Part shown: positions 16,189 to 25,122 of the stretch, in pieces
Position numbering within the stretch: the first letter of the stretch is position 1
How the letters are laid out: every line of letters starts with the position of its first letter
Assembly (NCBI GenBank): GCA_015059285.1
Contig: SVAS01000001.1
Location: forward strand, 453,291 to 517,290
DNA from: Bacillota bacterium
GTDB lineage: Bacteria > Bacillota_I > Bacilli_A > RF39 > UBA660
Length of the DNA stretch: 64,000 bases
Reading direction: 5' to 3'
Program-made: the position numbers and the translations under genes
Notes under the pieces: generated by a model
Seen by the model: the letters and a program-made list of their open reading frames with translations, nothing else
Told to the model about the DNA's origin: nothing
Database searches by the model: none

Positions 16189-18144
16189 AATAGTTTTTAC
16201 TTTTGCTTTTCCATCAAAATGTTCAGAAGCGGAAATGATTTTTATTTCATCATTTTCTATTATTGGTTTAATACATTTATCACTTATACCTTCTTTAACT
16301 AAAGCATTATAACTTCTTTTTTCACAACCTGTTCCAACAAAACCTTCATCAAAACTTCTAATTCTATATACAACACTATCTAAAACATTAGCTAGTTTTG
16401 TATTTTCAAACTTTTTAGCAATTCTAGTCTCAATACCCATTAAAATTTTTGGAATATTGTTTTTTACTCCAGGCTGTAGTTCAATATGCACTACTAATTT
16501 ATTATCTATATTAACTACTTCATAAGATAAAATATGTTTAGTATCTTTTTCTACTTCTTTACCAATACTGAAAAGTGGTAAAGTTGAACCATCAGAAAGG
16601 ACTAATTCTTTGCCTATTCTTTCAAGAATTTCTAATGTTCCATACTTATCTATGGTAGCATATACGTTACAATCAGTCCATATTTTTCCGTATGCATCCT
16701 TTATATAAAATTCCGAAGTTGCTTGAGGATTGTTTTTGTATCTTTTCATAGCAGCTGGAGTTCTTGCGACTAATCTTCCAACTTCTCCAACAGGAACTTC
16801 ATAACCTTGATTATCTAAAGTTGCTAATTCAACCATAGCATATTTTTTTAATCCACATCTTGAACCAGTTAATTTAAATTTTGGATGTAAATCTTGAAAA
16901 GCGCGATATGGTGTAAAAAACATTCCACCTCTTTCACAGTCCCCACCACCTATAGATAATGGTACTGGTGAAATTGGTCTTGGTAATTTTCCAACACCAC
17001 AGCTTACTTTTCTTAGCATTTTATTAATAAATTTTTCTTCTCCTAAAGATGTTGGTTCTCCAACAGAAGTAAGCATCATCATATAAGGCATTTTAAAACC
17101 ATAAAATTTAGGATCCGCATACAATTGTTTAGCAGCATAAACAACCATATTTCTTGGAGCAGAAACATAATTTGGTTTATTTATAGCTAAACTATATAAG
17201 AAAAATTCTTTTTTATAAATTGGTTCCAAAGCAACTGTACATCCCTTATATAAAACATCCGATATACTAGAAATAATTCCTGTATTAGAATGTGATGGAA
17301 TTAATGCAAGTCCCGTTAAATCCTTCATTTTAGGTAGTCCTGATAAATCAGGATCTTGAAATCTACCAATAGTTATTAAACTACGATTACTATGAACAAT
17401 CGCTTTAGGTCTATTAGAATTTGTCGAACCACTACTATAAGTCACTAAAAATTCCGTATTAATGTTACCAATATTATATTCTGTTATATTTTTTCGTTCT
17501 ATAGGAAGTTGAAATTCAAAATCAAACTTATCTATAATTTTTATATTGCTTTGACGATGTAATAATACTTTGTTTTCAAAATCACAGAAAGGCTTATCCA
17601 ATTCAATATAAGGATCAAAACCATTCTTTAAAGAATCTGTAAGTGAAAACATTATAGCTGTTCTAATTTTTGAATTTTCAATAGACTGATGAATTTGTCC
17701 AAACTTATCATCGGTACATACAATGAAATCTGAATTACAATCATTAATGATTTCCGTAATATATTCAGAATCAAAATCGGAACCAAAACAATTCATCTTT
17801 GCCCCCAATAAATTAAGAGCCATTATCACATATAAAAATTCTGGAACATTAGACATACACATAGGAACTTCAGAATTTTCATCAATCCCCATTTGTTCAA
17901 ATATAGCAGTATAGTCTTTTACTTTATTAAATAACTTTCTATAAGTTATCTTACTTCCACGATAGAATAAAGCAACATAATTTAAGTTATTTTTATTTTT
18001 TTCAAACAAATCTCTTGTCCAAGAAAAATTGTGATTATTTTCAACATCATCAAGACCTGTTTGAGCTGTTTTTGATAGATTGTTCCACTCTATATTAAAC
18101 ATTTCTTTAAGTATTTTTTTCGTATTAATTCTTGATTTTTCCAT
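16177..18144 (-). CDS. AMP-binding ligase (acyl-CoA/acyl-ACP synthetase-like)
   Basis: ANL-superfamily ligase of about 655 residues. The P-loop reads SSGSTNSNRPK (about residue 240), and later segments keep the family's hinge region (LEILERIGKE). The C-terminal end KAKVKTI contains lysines where the catalytic Lys is expected, but the usual GKxxR form is not clear. The start is the ATG at 18144 after AAGGGGGATTAT; an upstream in-frame codon lacks a binding site. A promoter lies just upstream. The PlsC-type gene at 18236-19138 is adjacent, repeating the ligase/acyltransferase pairing seen at 0.1-3 kb. The substrate could be a fatty acid or another carboxylate. Confidence 0.8.
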   Translation of the reverse strand: MEKSRINTKKILKEMFNIEWNNLSKTAQTGLDDVENNHNFSWTRDLFEKNKNNLNYVALFYRGSKITYRKLFNKVKDYTAIFEQMGIDENSEVPMCMSNVPEFLYVIMALNLLGAKMNCFGSDFDSEYITEIINDCNSDFIVCTDDKFGQIHQSIENSKIRTAIMFSLTDSLKNGFDPYIELDKPFCDFENKVLLHRQSNIKIIDKFDFEFQLPIERKNITEYNIGNINTEFLVTYSSGSTNSNRPKAIVHSNRSLITIGRFQDPDLSGLPKMKDLTGLALIPSHSNTGIISSISDVLYKGCTVALEPIYKKEFFLYSLAINKPNYVSAPRNMVVYAAKQLYADPKFYGFKMPYMMMLTSVGEPTSLGEEKFINKMLRKVSCGVGKLPRPISPVPLSIGGGDCERGGMFFTPYRAFQDLHPKFKLTGSRCGLKKYAMVELATLDNQGYEVPVGEVGRLVARTPAAMKRYKNNPQATSEFYIKDAYGKIWTDCNVYATIDKYGTLEILERIGKELVLSDGSTLPLFSIGKEVEKDTKHILSYEVVNIDNKLVVHIELQPGVKNNIPKILMGIETRIAKKFENTKLANVLDSVVYRIRSFDEGFVGTGCEKRSYNALVKEGISDKCIKPIIENDEIKIISASEHFDGKAKVKTIKNY

Positions 18145-18170
18145 ATAATCCCCCTTACACAAGCGCTTTT

Positions 18171-18199
18171 ATTTTAACACTTATATTATTTATTGTCAA
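18171..18199 (-). promoter_or_regulatory. promoter of the second ligase gene
   Basis: Minus-strand TTGACA (18194-18199), 17-bp spacer, TAAAAT (18171-18176), 27 bp upstream of the ATG at 18144. Confidence 0.8.
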
Positions 18200-18235
18200 A
18201 ATATCATTAATATTTATATTTTATAATATATACTA

Positions 18236-19138
18236 TTATTTTTTATTTAATACAATTCGTTTCGTAAAAGAAAAGGCTTCTTCATATGTTGTAATTTTAG
18301 GATCTTTATACATCGTTTTATAAACATCATCAATAGTAAATCCAAATTCGCATTTATCAACAATATCTTGTTTAAACTTATCTACAAAACTTTGATTAAT
18401 ACTGGTTCTTTCAAAAATACCTTGACTTTCCCATATATCCCATTTTAATGTTGCTAAAGTGTCCCTTAAATTATCATTAAGCTCATCAGCCGATAAACTT
18501 TTATTTAAAACCATATTCTTACCAATATTTACATAAAACTTTTTACCATATTGCTCAATAGCCATTGGAATTATTTCAGCACCTGTTTCTAAAGCCATTT
18601 TAACAATTCCTGTATATAATTTCATACAAGGTAAATTATCAGTAATATTCCATGACCCCTCAGGATATATTAATAAATCTCCACCATTTTTTAAAAGTTC
18701 AACAGCTCTATTCTTAGCAATAAATCTATCCGTTTTATTATTAGTTTCTAAACAAATAACACCATTTAAATATAGCATCAAACCAGCTACATCTTTATAT
18801 AAACTCCTAGGATCACCTAAAAATAAATATGCATGATCTTTAATTGCTTCAAATGTCCTTTGAATATCATTACCACCAATATGTGTACAAGCATAAATTA
18901 TTGGCTTGTTAGTTTCTATTCTTTCATCCTTAATAACTTCTATTGTTTCTTTACAAAGTTTTCTATCAATTTTAATTAAAGATAGTAATAACTTATGGAT
19001 TTTTTTTCTTATTTTAATGCCTTTTAAAGGAACACCGTTTTCATAATTATAACGTCTCAATTCCATATAATATTTTTCAAGTTCTTGAATACTTAATTTT
19101 CTTAATTCTAATAAGCTCTTACGTTCAAAAATTTCCAT
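18236..19138 (-). CDS. lysophospholipid acyltransferase family protein
   Basis: PlsC/LPLAT-like protein of 300 residues, longer than the two at the window start. HX4D is present as HIGGND (about residue 86) and the second motif as YPEGSW (about residue 158), followed by the segment with GAEIIPMAIEQYG. An N-terminal ~70-residue helical region and a C-terminal ~80-residue extension flank the core. The start follows AAGGAG. Its own promoter lies at 19173-19201, and the downstream ligase also has one, so the pair can be transcribed together or separately. It probably acylates a lysolipid or a polyprenyl- or sugar-linked acceptor, which is unspecified. Confidence 0.82.
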   Translation of the reverse strand: MEIFERKSLLELRKLSIQELEKYYMELRRYNYENGVPLKGIKIRKKIHKLLLSLIKIDRKLCKETIEVIKDERIETNKPIIYACTHIGGNDIQRTFEAIKDHAYLFLGDPRSLYKDVAGLMLYLNGVICLETNNKTDRFIAKNRAVELLKNGGDLLIYPEGSWNITDNLPCMKLYTGIVKMALETGAEIIPMAIEQYGKKFYVNIGKNMVLNKSLSADELNDNLRDTLATLKWDIWESQGIFERTSINQSFVDKFKQDIVDKCEFGFTIDDVYKTMYKDPKITTYEEAFSFTKRIVLNKK

Positions 19139-19172
19139 AATATTTCTCCTTTAAAATAGTTATTAATTGATA

Positions 19173-19201
19173 TTTATACTAACAAAAAAGACTAAAGTCA
19201 A
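19173..19201 (-). promoter_or_regulatory. promoter of the acyltransferase gene
   Basis: Minus-strand TTGACT (19196-19201), 17-bp spacer, TATAAA (19173-19178). The -35 is embedded in the terminator hairpin of the upstream antiporter gene. Confidence 0.72.
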
Positions 19202-19218
19202 TTTATATAAATTGACTT
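19195..19218 (-). terminator. terminator of the antiporter gene
   Basis: AAGTCAATTT pairs with AAATTGACTT across ATAT, followed on the minus strand by TAGTCTTTTTT. Confidence 0.75.
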
Positions 19219-19234
19219 GTTAATCTAGTTTTAT

Positions 19235-20401
19235 TTATCTTTTTATTTCTCCCGCTTTTTTAAGCATTACTTTAGTAATTAGTGGTCCTATCAAATCAAA
19301 AATAAATGAAGACGCTACTATAACAGCAATTAAACTTTTACTATCATTTGGAATAACTTCTACAGCAAGCATAGCAAGTCCGATTGCAAGACCTGTTTGA
19401 GAAAGTAACGTTGGACCTAAATAATTATATACTTTTTTAGGACTATCCACTAATTTAGCTCCTAGCATAGATCCAAATATCTTACCCATAGTTCTAGTAA
19501 CAATATAAACAATACCTAAAACACCAATCGTTGAAAGCATACTAAAATCCAAGCTAGCACCTGATAAAACAAAGAAAATAATTGAAATAGGCGGGGCTAT
19601 ATAATCCATTAAATCAAGTATCTTATCAGTAGTTTTATGATTATAGGCATTAATAAAAATTCCACCTTGTATCATACAAACTAAAAGTGAAGAAATATGA
19701 TAATAATCACTTATAACAATAGTTCCTAAAATAAAAACTATTATTAAAGCAATAATATTACTTTTAGATTTCAATACTTTCGCAACTATACCAAGTAATA
19801 TTCCACTAATAACTCCCAAGATTAATGATATACCAATTTCTTTAAATGGTTCTAATAACCCAATTAAAGATGTATCATGGGCATTTAAAAATTGAGCAAC
19901 TACTACAGCAAAACCAAATATAATGATAGATATAACATCATCAATCGCAACGACACTAAGCATAGTATTAGTAAGTTCTCCTCTAGCTTTATACTCTTTT
20001 ACTATCATCATGATAGCTGCTGGAGCTGTTGAAGAAGCAATCGCTCCTAAAATAATTGAAAAAGAAGCCGAAAAGCCTAAAATCAAAGAGCTATAACTAA
20101 CTAATGCCATTGTTAAAAAAGAAGACATTATTCCTATCACAAATGGCTTAACTCCTAGTCTTTTTAAGTATTTTAGTTTAAATTCTGCACCAATAGAAAA
20201 AGAAATAAAAGAAAGTGCAATCGTTGAAAAACTTTCTAAATTACTTATTTGTTTTAAATTAATTAGTTTTAAAACACTTGGTCCGATAACAATACCTGCT
20301 ATTAAATAGCCGGTGACCTCAGGCAGTTTAAAAAGTTTAACCAAACCACCGAAAATAAGACCCGATAGTAAAACGATACCAATTGCAAATAAAATATTCA
20401 T
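19235..20401 (-). CDS. cation:proton antiporter (CPA2/KefB-type)
   Basis: Integral membrane antiporter of 388 residues with about 12 helices, matching the Na+/H+ exchanger (PF00999) CPA2 branch. Family marks include GYLIAGIVIGP near residue 32, ASSTAPAAIMMI and VAIDDVISIIIF (the ion-binding Asp region) near residue 150. It lacks the cytoplasmic RCK/TrkA domains of full KefB proteins. Its start touches the stop of the small gene upstream (TAATG), so the two are translationally coupled. The transported ion (Na+ or K+) is not resolved. Confidence 0.87.
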   Translation of the reverse strand: MNILFAIGIVLLSGLIFGGLVKLFKLPEVTGYLIAGIVIGPSVLKLINLKQISNLESFSTIALSFISFSIGAEFKLKYLKRLGVKPFVIGIMSSFLTMALVSYSSLILGFSASFSIILGAIASSTAPAAIMMIVKEYKARGELTNTMLSVVAIDDVISIIIFGFAVVVAQFLNAHDTSLIGLLEPFKEIGISLILGVISGILLGIVAKVLKSKSNIIALIIVFILGTIVISDYYHISSLLVCMIQGGIFINAYNHKTTDKILDLMDYIAPPISIIFFVLSGASLDFSMLSTIGVLGIVYIVTRTMGKIFGSMLGAKLVDSPKKVYNYLGPTLLSQTGLAIGLAMLAVEVIPNDSKSLIAVIVASSFIFDLIGPLITKVMLKKAGEIKR

Positions 20402-20733
20402 TATTCTAAATTTCCTTCCATATTATTCATGGGAATTGTAAAAAATAAGTATTGATGACTAGGTATTAAATCTTTTACTATATTTTTAACTATATCAACT
20501 CTATCATTTTTTATTGGTATAAAGATAAGTCTACTTTCATCATTAAAATAATCTAACATATATCTAATAGAACCAAAAATATTTACATCTTTTTTTCTGT
20601 TTTTATTATTATTTTCACTAATAAAAGTATCACTTTCTAATACTGTAATATTTTTAATATCATTACTAGTTAATCTTTTTATTAAAGTATCTAATAATTC
20701 TTCTTCTTTTAAAATCATAATTGCTAGTTCCAT
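20401..20733 (-). CDS. small PII-like candidate regulator of the antiporter
   Basis: Soluble protein of 110 residues that I do not recognise firmly. It starts MELAIMILKEEELLDTLI, followed by a segment with NITVLESDTF, a low-complexity Asn/Lys loop (about residues 52-60) and strand-like sequences. This beta-alpha-beta order with a variable middle loop resembles PII/PII-like ferredoxin-fold proteins that bind nucleotides and control partner transporters. The start ATG at 20733 follows AGGGATTAT, and a strong promoter lies upstream. The 1-base overlap with the antiporter gene supports a regulatory partner. The fold assignment is inference. Confidence 0.6.
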   Translation of the reverse strand: MELAIMILKEEELLDTLIKRLTSNDIKNITVLESDTFISENNNKNRKKDVNIFGSIRYMLDYFNDESRLIFIPIKNDRVDIVKNIVKDLIPSHQYLFFTIPMNNMEGNLE

Positions 20734-20754
20734 ATAATCCCTACTTTCACATTT

Positions 20755-20783
20755 ATTATATATCAACAATTAGTTTTTTTCAA
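20755..20783 (-). promoter_or_regulatory. promoter of the regulator/antiporter operon
   Basis: Minus-strand TTGAAA (20778-20783), 17-bp spacer, TATAAT (20755-20760), 21 bp upstream of the ATG at 20733. Confidence 0.75.
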
Positions 20784-20789
20784 TAAAAA

Positions 20790-20817
20790 AGTAATGCATT
20801 ATACTTCTTGCATTACT
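20790..20817 (-). terminator. terminator of the RNase J gene
   Basis: AGTAATGCA pairs with TGCATTACT around a 10-nt loop, followed by TTTTTATTG on the minus strand. The gene stop lies in the loop. Confidence 0.85.
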
Positions 20818-22445
20818 AATAAAATCATCGGTTTACATTCTGTAGCTTGATATAAATATTTACCTACTTTATCACGAATACCCATTTTAGCTTTATTAAA
20901 ATCAATATAGTGTTCCTTAGTATTTTCTTTTATTACTTCAAGTGATATATTTTGAATTTCTTTAATAATATCTATATTATCTTTAACATAGATAAAACCT
21001 CTAGTAAGAATTTCAGGTCCTGCTAAAACTTGTTTTGTTTGTTTATCTAAAGTAACAGTTACCATAACTATTCCATTATCAGCTAAAGCTTCACGATCTT
21101 TAAGTACAACTTCACTAATATCTCCAACTGTTTTTCCATCAATTAAAATATCGTCTATTTTTATAGTTTCTTCTGTGTCAACTAAAACACCATTTTCAAA
21201 AGTTACTACTTGACCATTAAGTTTAAGAAGCACATTTTCATCATTCATCCCTATTTGTTTAGCTAATTTACTATTAGAAACTTGATGACGATATTCACCA
21301 ATTACTGGAAAATAATACTTTGGTTGCATTAAATCTAACATTAACATTAAATCTTCACTAGATGCATGTAATGACAAATACTTATTTGTTGATAAAATTA
21401 TCAAATTAGAACCTAATTTGGCAATACGATCAAAAATCGCAGTCGCACTTTTTTCCATGCCATCATATACTTGAGTTGCAAATACAACAGTGTCATTTTG
21501 TGTAATTTTTATAAATTTATCATAACCATTTAATATTCTTTTCATATTAGAAAAAGGTTTTTCTCTTTCATCAGAAATAATAACTACTACATTTTCATCA
21601 TTTACATGATGTATATTTACTATTCTTGATTTATCAAATTTAACATACCCTTCTTCAATAGCACGTACAATAATATTTTCTAAACGTTTTCCCATTATTA
21701 CAACTTTACGCTCTGTTTTTTCAATAGCATTAAATAATTCTTGAATACGATATAACTGTGCTTCAAAGATATTAAATAAAATACGACCTTCATTACGATT
21801 TAATATTTCTTGCATATAAGTGCCTGTACGATGATTTGGGGATGTAAATCCTTTTTTATCAGCATATAAAGATTCACTCATTAAACAAAGTACACCTTGT
21901 TTCCCAACATAAGCAAGTTTACCTATATCTGTTTTATATGCTCCTATCATAGTAGGATCAAAAGCAAAATTACCTGTATAAAAAATTGCACCATCTAAAG
22001 TATAAAGTACATAACCTACAGTATCTGGAACTGCATGCGTTAAAGAAATTGGAAAAATAGCATTTTTACCAAAATTAACTTTACGATGTGGTTTTAATTC
22101 AATCAAATTATCAGTATTTAAACCTGATTGTAGAAATTCTTCTTTTAAAAGTTCCAAAGTAAATTTTGTACCATATATTTTTAAATTAGGAATATCATTT
22201 ATAATATCAACAACTGCTCCCATTTGTTGTTCATGACCATGTGTAATAAATATACCCTTTATTCTATCTTGATTTTCTTTTAAATAATCATAATTAGGAA
22301 TTATATAGTCAACTCCTAACATTTTATCATCCGCATATTTTAAACCTGCATCAAAGACAAATACATCATTATCAACATCTACAATATACATATTTTTACC
22401 GACTTCATTTAAGCCACCTAGGCTAAATATTTTTATTTTACTCAT
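20799..22445 (-). CDS. RNase J family protein, metal ligands degenerate
   Basis: Metallo-beta-lactamase/beta-CASP protein of 548 residues, full length for RNase J, which normally performs endo- and 5'-3' exonucleolytic mRNA decay. The order of domains is normal: lactamase core, beta-CASP (about 210-370) and C-terminal domain. The metal motif HxHxDH reads HGHEQQ (residues 69-74), so Asp and the last His are Gln. TGDFKFD-type sequence reads TGNFAFD, and the late VHGEYR motif reads VIGEYR. This pattern exceeds the degeneration seen in B. subtilis RNase J2, the low-activity partner of J1. It is probably a non-catalytic or RNA-binding subunit; an active RNase J would lie elsewhere. The start follows AAAGGAG. 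Confidence 0.87.
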   Translation of the reverse strand: MSKIKIFSLGGLNEVGKNMYIVDVDNDVFVFDAGLKYADDKMLGVDYIIPNYDYLKENQDRIKGIFITHGHEQQMGAVVDIINDIPNLKIYGTKFTLELLKEEFLQSGLNTDNLIELKPHRKVNFGKNAIFPISLTHAVPDTVGYVLYTLDGAIFYTGNFAFDPTMIGAYKTDIGKLAYVGKQGVLCLMSESLYADKKGFTSPNHRTGTYMQEILNRNEGRILFNIFEAQLYRIQELFNAIEKTERKVVIMGKRLENIIVRAIEEGYVKFDKSRIVNIHHVNDENVVVIISDEREKPFSNMKRILNGYDKFIKITQNDTVVFATQVYDGMEKSATAIFDRIAKLGSNLIILSTNKYLSLHASSEDLMLMLDLMQPKYYFPVIGEYRHQVSNSKLAKQIGMNDENVLLKLNGQVVTFENGVLVDTEETIKIDDILIDGKTVGDISEVVLKDREALADNGIVMVTVTLDKQTKQVLAGPEILTRGFIYVKDNIDIIKEIQNISLEVIKENTKEHYIDFNKAKMGIRDKVGKYLYQATECKPMILLVMQEV

Positions 22446-22514
22446 AAAACTCCTTTCTTTTTTCTTCCAAAAACCTTAATAATTATATCAAAATATCTAA
22501 AATAAAGCAAATAA

Positions 22515-22536
22515 AAAGAACACTTATGTGTTCTTT
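22515..22536 (-). terminator. terminator of the tandem-repeat surface protein gene
   Basis: AAAGAACAC pairs with GTGTTCTTT (loop TTAT), followed by TTTTTATTT on the minus strand. Confidence 0.88.
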
Positions 22537-22540
22537 GAAA

Positions 22541-24028
22541 TTATGCTCCAGGAGTTGGTGCAGGTATAGTAGGTTGTTCTTCTACAGTAATAGTTTTAGT
22601 GTTTTCTGCTAAAACTTCTCTTGTTGCTACATCTACTATTTTAAATGTTACTGTATATGTTCCTGCAGTTTTAAACGATACTCTAAAGTTGCTTGTTGCA
22701 TTATCTGTTAACGGAAAACCTGTTGCTGGTCCAAATTCTTGTCCTAGTGGTAAATCATACCATTGTCCATCTTGGATTTCATAATATTCTAATGTATCAA
22801 TAGCTGTTTCATCTGATAATCCACCAGTTCCTACTACCATTGTTCCTGCATATCCATTTGCCATTGTTGTTATACTAAATTCTGTTACATCTCCTACATA
22901 TACCTTTTCTGGTATTGTAATACTTACTTCTGCTGGTTTTAATTCTACAGTAATAGTTTTAGTGTTTTCTGCTAAAACTTCATTTGTTGCTACATCTACT
23001 ATTTTAAATGTTACTGTATATGTTCCTGCAGTTTTAAACGATACTCTAAAGTTGCTTGTTGCATTATCTGTTAACGGAAAACCTGTTGCTGGTCCAAATT
23101 CTTGTCCTAGTGGTAAATCATACCATTGTCCATCTTGGATTTCATAATATTCTAATGTATCAATAGCTGTTTCATCTGATAATCCACCAGTTCCTACTAC
23201 CATTGTTCCTGCATATCCATTTGCCATTGTTGTTATACTAAATTCTGTTACATCTCCTACATATACCTTTTCTGGTATTGTAATACTTACTTCTGCTTCT
23301 TCTTTTTCTGCTAAAATAGTTTTAAAATCAGAAAGTAAAACTTCTCTTGTTTCTGGATTTAATAAAGAATATGTAATAGTAAGTTCACATTCTTCTGATA
23401 ACGTAATTCTAAACTTACGAACATTATCTTGAAGTTCAATTTCTTCTTCTAATAATGCTAATCCATACCAAGCATCATCATCTTCATCATAATATTCCAA
23501 ATTAGCAATTGCTAATATATTAGAGAAACTTAATGTTCCCAATGCTTCTAAACCTTTATCATCATTTGCTACTGTTTCAACAGTAAATTCAATTGGCTCA
23601 TTAATGAATCCTTCTGTTGGAAGTTCTAGTGTTAAAGTAGCCGGTTTTTTTTCTACTGGTAGAACAGTTGGTTTTGCAACTGGTTGAACTACAGTATTAA
23701 AAACTGGTAAATAACTTTCTACTTCTTCTTCACTAACTGTTACTTTAGACCATTTTGCTTTTAATTTAATATCTTTAGTAACTTTTTTATCAAAATCATA
23801 TTTTTTACCATCTAAGAACCAACCTTTAAAATTATAGCCTTCTTTTGTTGGGTCTTCTGGTTCTTCTACTTTTTTATTTTCTTTTATTTCTTGTTTTTCT
23901 ACTTTTGTACCACCATTACTATCAAAAGTTACAGTATATGTTTTATCACCTTTGAAAGCAAATATAGCAATACTACCACCTATAAGTAGAACAACTAGTG
24001 CAATTATAATTGCTTTTATTTTACTCAT
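22541..24028 (-). CDS. secreted tandem-repeat surface protein with InlB B-repeat
   Basis: Protein of 495 residues. One N-terminal hydrophobic helix (about 5-25) anchors or exports it. Residues 30-95 form a Listeria/Bacteroides-type repeat (PF09479, InlB B-repeat): YTVTFDSNGG ... GYNFKGWFLDG ... LKAKW. Residues ~118-240 are a diverged copy, and ~241-360 and ~361-482 are two almost identical copies, of a ~121-residue Ig-like module (GTYTVTFKIVDVAT, then a final ENTKTITV). The C-terminus is a short Pro-rich tail with no LPxTG-type sorting signal. Start ATG after AAGGAG; promoter at 24147-24175. Function is unknown; adhesion or display is plausible. Confidence 0.82.
   Translation of the reverse strand: MSKIKAIIIALVVLLIGGSIAIFAFKGDKTYTVTFDSNGGTKVEKQEIKENKKVEEPEDPTKEGYNFKGWFLDGKKYDFDKKVTKDIKLKAKWSKVTVSEEEVESYLPVFNTVVQPVAKPTVLPVEKKPATLTLELPTEGFINEPIEFTVETVANDDKGLEALGTLSFSNILAIANLEYYDEDDDAWYGLALLEEEIELQDNVRKFRITLSEECELTITYSLLNPETREVLLSDFKTILAEKEEAEVSITIPEKVYVGDVTEFSITTMANGYAGTMVVGTGGLSDETAIDTLEYYEIQDGQWYDLPLGQEFGPATGFPLTDNATSNFRVSFKTAGTYTVTFKIVDVATNEVLAENTKTITVELKPAEVSITIPEKVYVGDVTEFSITTMANGYAGTMVVGTGGLSDETAIDTLEYYEIQDGQWYDLPLGQEFGPATGFPLTDNATSNFRVSFKTAGTYTVTFKIVDVATREVLAENTKTITVEEQPTIPAPTPGA
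22580..23297. repeat. two 363-bp tandem repeats
   Basis: The unit beginning at 22580 repeats at 22943 with an exact 363-bp offset (121 codons), extending to about 23297. I saw essentially one clustered difference (CTCTTG versus CATTTG). This near-identity implies a very recent duplication or gene conversion. A third, strongly diverged copy lies upstream in the same gene. Confidence 0.95.
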
Positions 24029-24145
24029 ATTTCTAACTCCTTATCTGTTTTTAGTTCTTTGAATTTTATATCCCCTGAATAGTCCCCTGAAATAAATCCC
24101 TCCTTTTATGTTCAATGCTACCCTTGAACATATATCCTATAAGTT
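24029..24145 (-). promoter_or_regulatory. leader of the tandem-repeat protein mRNA
   Basis: The ~110-nt untranslated leader contains a 7-bp hairpin (TGTTCAA with TTGAACA), then AAAAGGAGGG that is not followed by an ATG, then the heptamer CAGGGGA twice, before the gene's own AAGGAG. The extra binding-site-like sequence and the repeated heptamer suggest post-transcriptional control, but this is unproven. Confidence 0.35.
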
Positions 24146-24146
24146 A

Positions 24147-24175
24147 ATTATACCCATACAAATTTTTTTAGTCAA
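24147..24175 (-). promoter_or_regulatory. promoter of the tandem-repeat protein gene
   Basis: Minus-strand TTGACT (24170-24175), 17-bp spacer ending in TGGG, TATAAT (24147-24152). Confidence 0.85.
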
Positions 24176-24230
24176 TAGATTATTTAATTTATTTGTTATA
24201 AAATAAAGGTTTTTTTGATTTTTTTACAAA

Positions 24231-24256
24231 AAAAACACCTATAAATTGATGTTTTT
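24231..24256 (-). terminator. terminator of uppP
   Basis: Stem of 9 (one G-U pair in minus RNA), loop of 8, followed by TTTTTTTTG. It overlaps the uppP stop. Confidence 0.8.
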
Positions 24257-25061
24257 AAAATAAAATAGATAATATAACAATTATACCAAGTATAATTCGA
24301 TACCACATAAACAGTTTGAAGTCATTTTTACGCAAGAATTTTAATAAGAATGAAATGCATAACAAACCAATTATAAATGAAACTAAAATACCAATAATAA
24401 AAATAGATAAATTAGCACTTATAATACTTATAGTCCCATCTTTTAATAATGTAAGTATTACTGCTCCAAGCACCACAGGGGCTGATAAGAAAAATGAAAA
24501 TTTTGCACTATCTTCTCTTTTAATACCACAAGTTCTAGCAGCGGCAATTGTTGTTCCACTTCTAGAAAAACCTGGAATTAAAGCGAGCACTTGACTACAA
24601 CCAATAATCATAGCATCTTTAAAGCTCATTTCTTTTACTTCTTTATTTTGTTTAAAATGTTTATCTGCTAAATAGATTAACACACCCATAATAATTAAAG
24701 CGAGTGCTATAACAAGATAATTACTTCTAATGATTTTATCAATAGTATCTTCAAATAAAACACCAGCTAAAGCTGCAGGTATGGTTGCAACTATAATCAT
24801 CCACATTAATTTACCATCTTTATCTTTAGCTCCTTTAGTAAATCCGTTAATAAACATAGTTAAAAAATCTTTAAAAAAGAAAACTATAATCGCTAGTAGA
24901 GTTCCTAAATGTAAAGCAATATCAAAAGCAAAGGTAACATTTTCAGGAATACTTGCTCCAATACCAAAAATATCTCTAAAAATAATTAAATGTGCAGACG
25001 AAGAAATTGGTAAAAACTCTGCTATTCCTTGAATAATTCCTAATATAATAACATGTATCAT
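24255..25061 (-). CDS. uppP: undecaprenyl-diphosphate phosphatase
   Basis: BacA/UppP-family membrane enzyme of 268 residues that dephosphorylates undecaprenyl diphosphate to recycle the wall-lipid carrier. The two signature motifs are present: AEFLPISSSAHL (about residue 17) and PGFSRSGTTI (about residue 160). About eight membrane segments. The start at 25061 follows TAGGAG; the longer frame to 25100 has no binding site. It stands alone between surface-protein genes. Confidence 0.95.
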   Translation of the reverse strand: MIHVIILGIIQGIAEFLPISSSAHLIIFRDIFGIGASIPENVTFAFDIALHLGTLLAIIVFFFKDFLTMFINGFTKGAKDKDGKLMWMIIVATIPAALAGVLFEDTIDKIIRSNYLVIALALIIMGVLIYLADKHFKQNKEVKEMSFKDAMIIGCSQVLALIPGFSRSGTTIAAARTCGIKREDSAKFSFFLSAPVVLGAVILTLLKDGTISIISANLSIFIIGILVSFIIGLLCISFLLKFLRKNDFKLFMWYRIILGIIVILSILF

Positions 25062-25122
25062 ATGAACATCTCCTATCTTAATACTATACAAGTATATCAC
25101 ATTTATGAATGTATTTCAAAAA

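Noticed and set aside
22599-23147. Two identical open frames on the strand opposite the tandem-repeat gene.
   Set aside because: They are mirror images of the 363-bp repeat, have no binding sites, and contain no recognisable protein.
22580-23297. Direct repeats considered as a CRISPR array.
   Set aside because: Units are 363 bp, adjacent and coding; there are no spacers and no cas genes.
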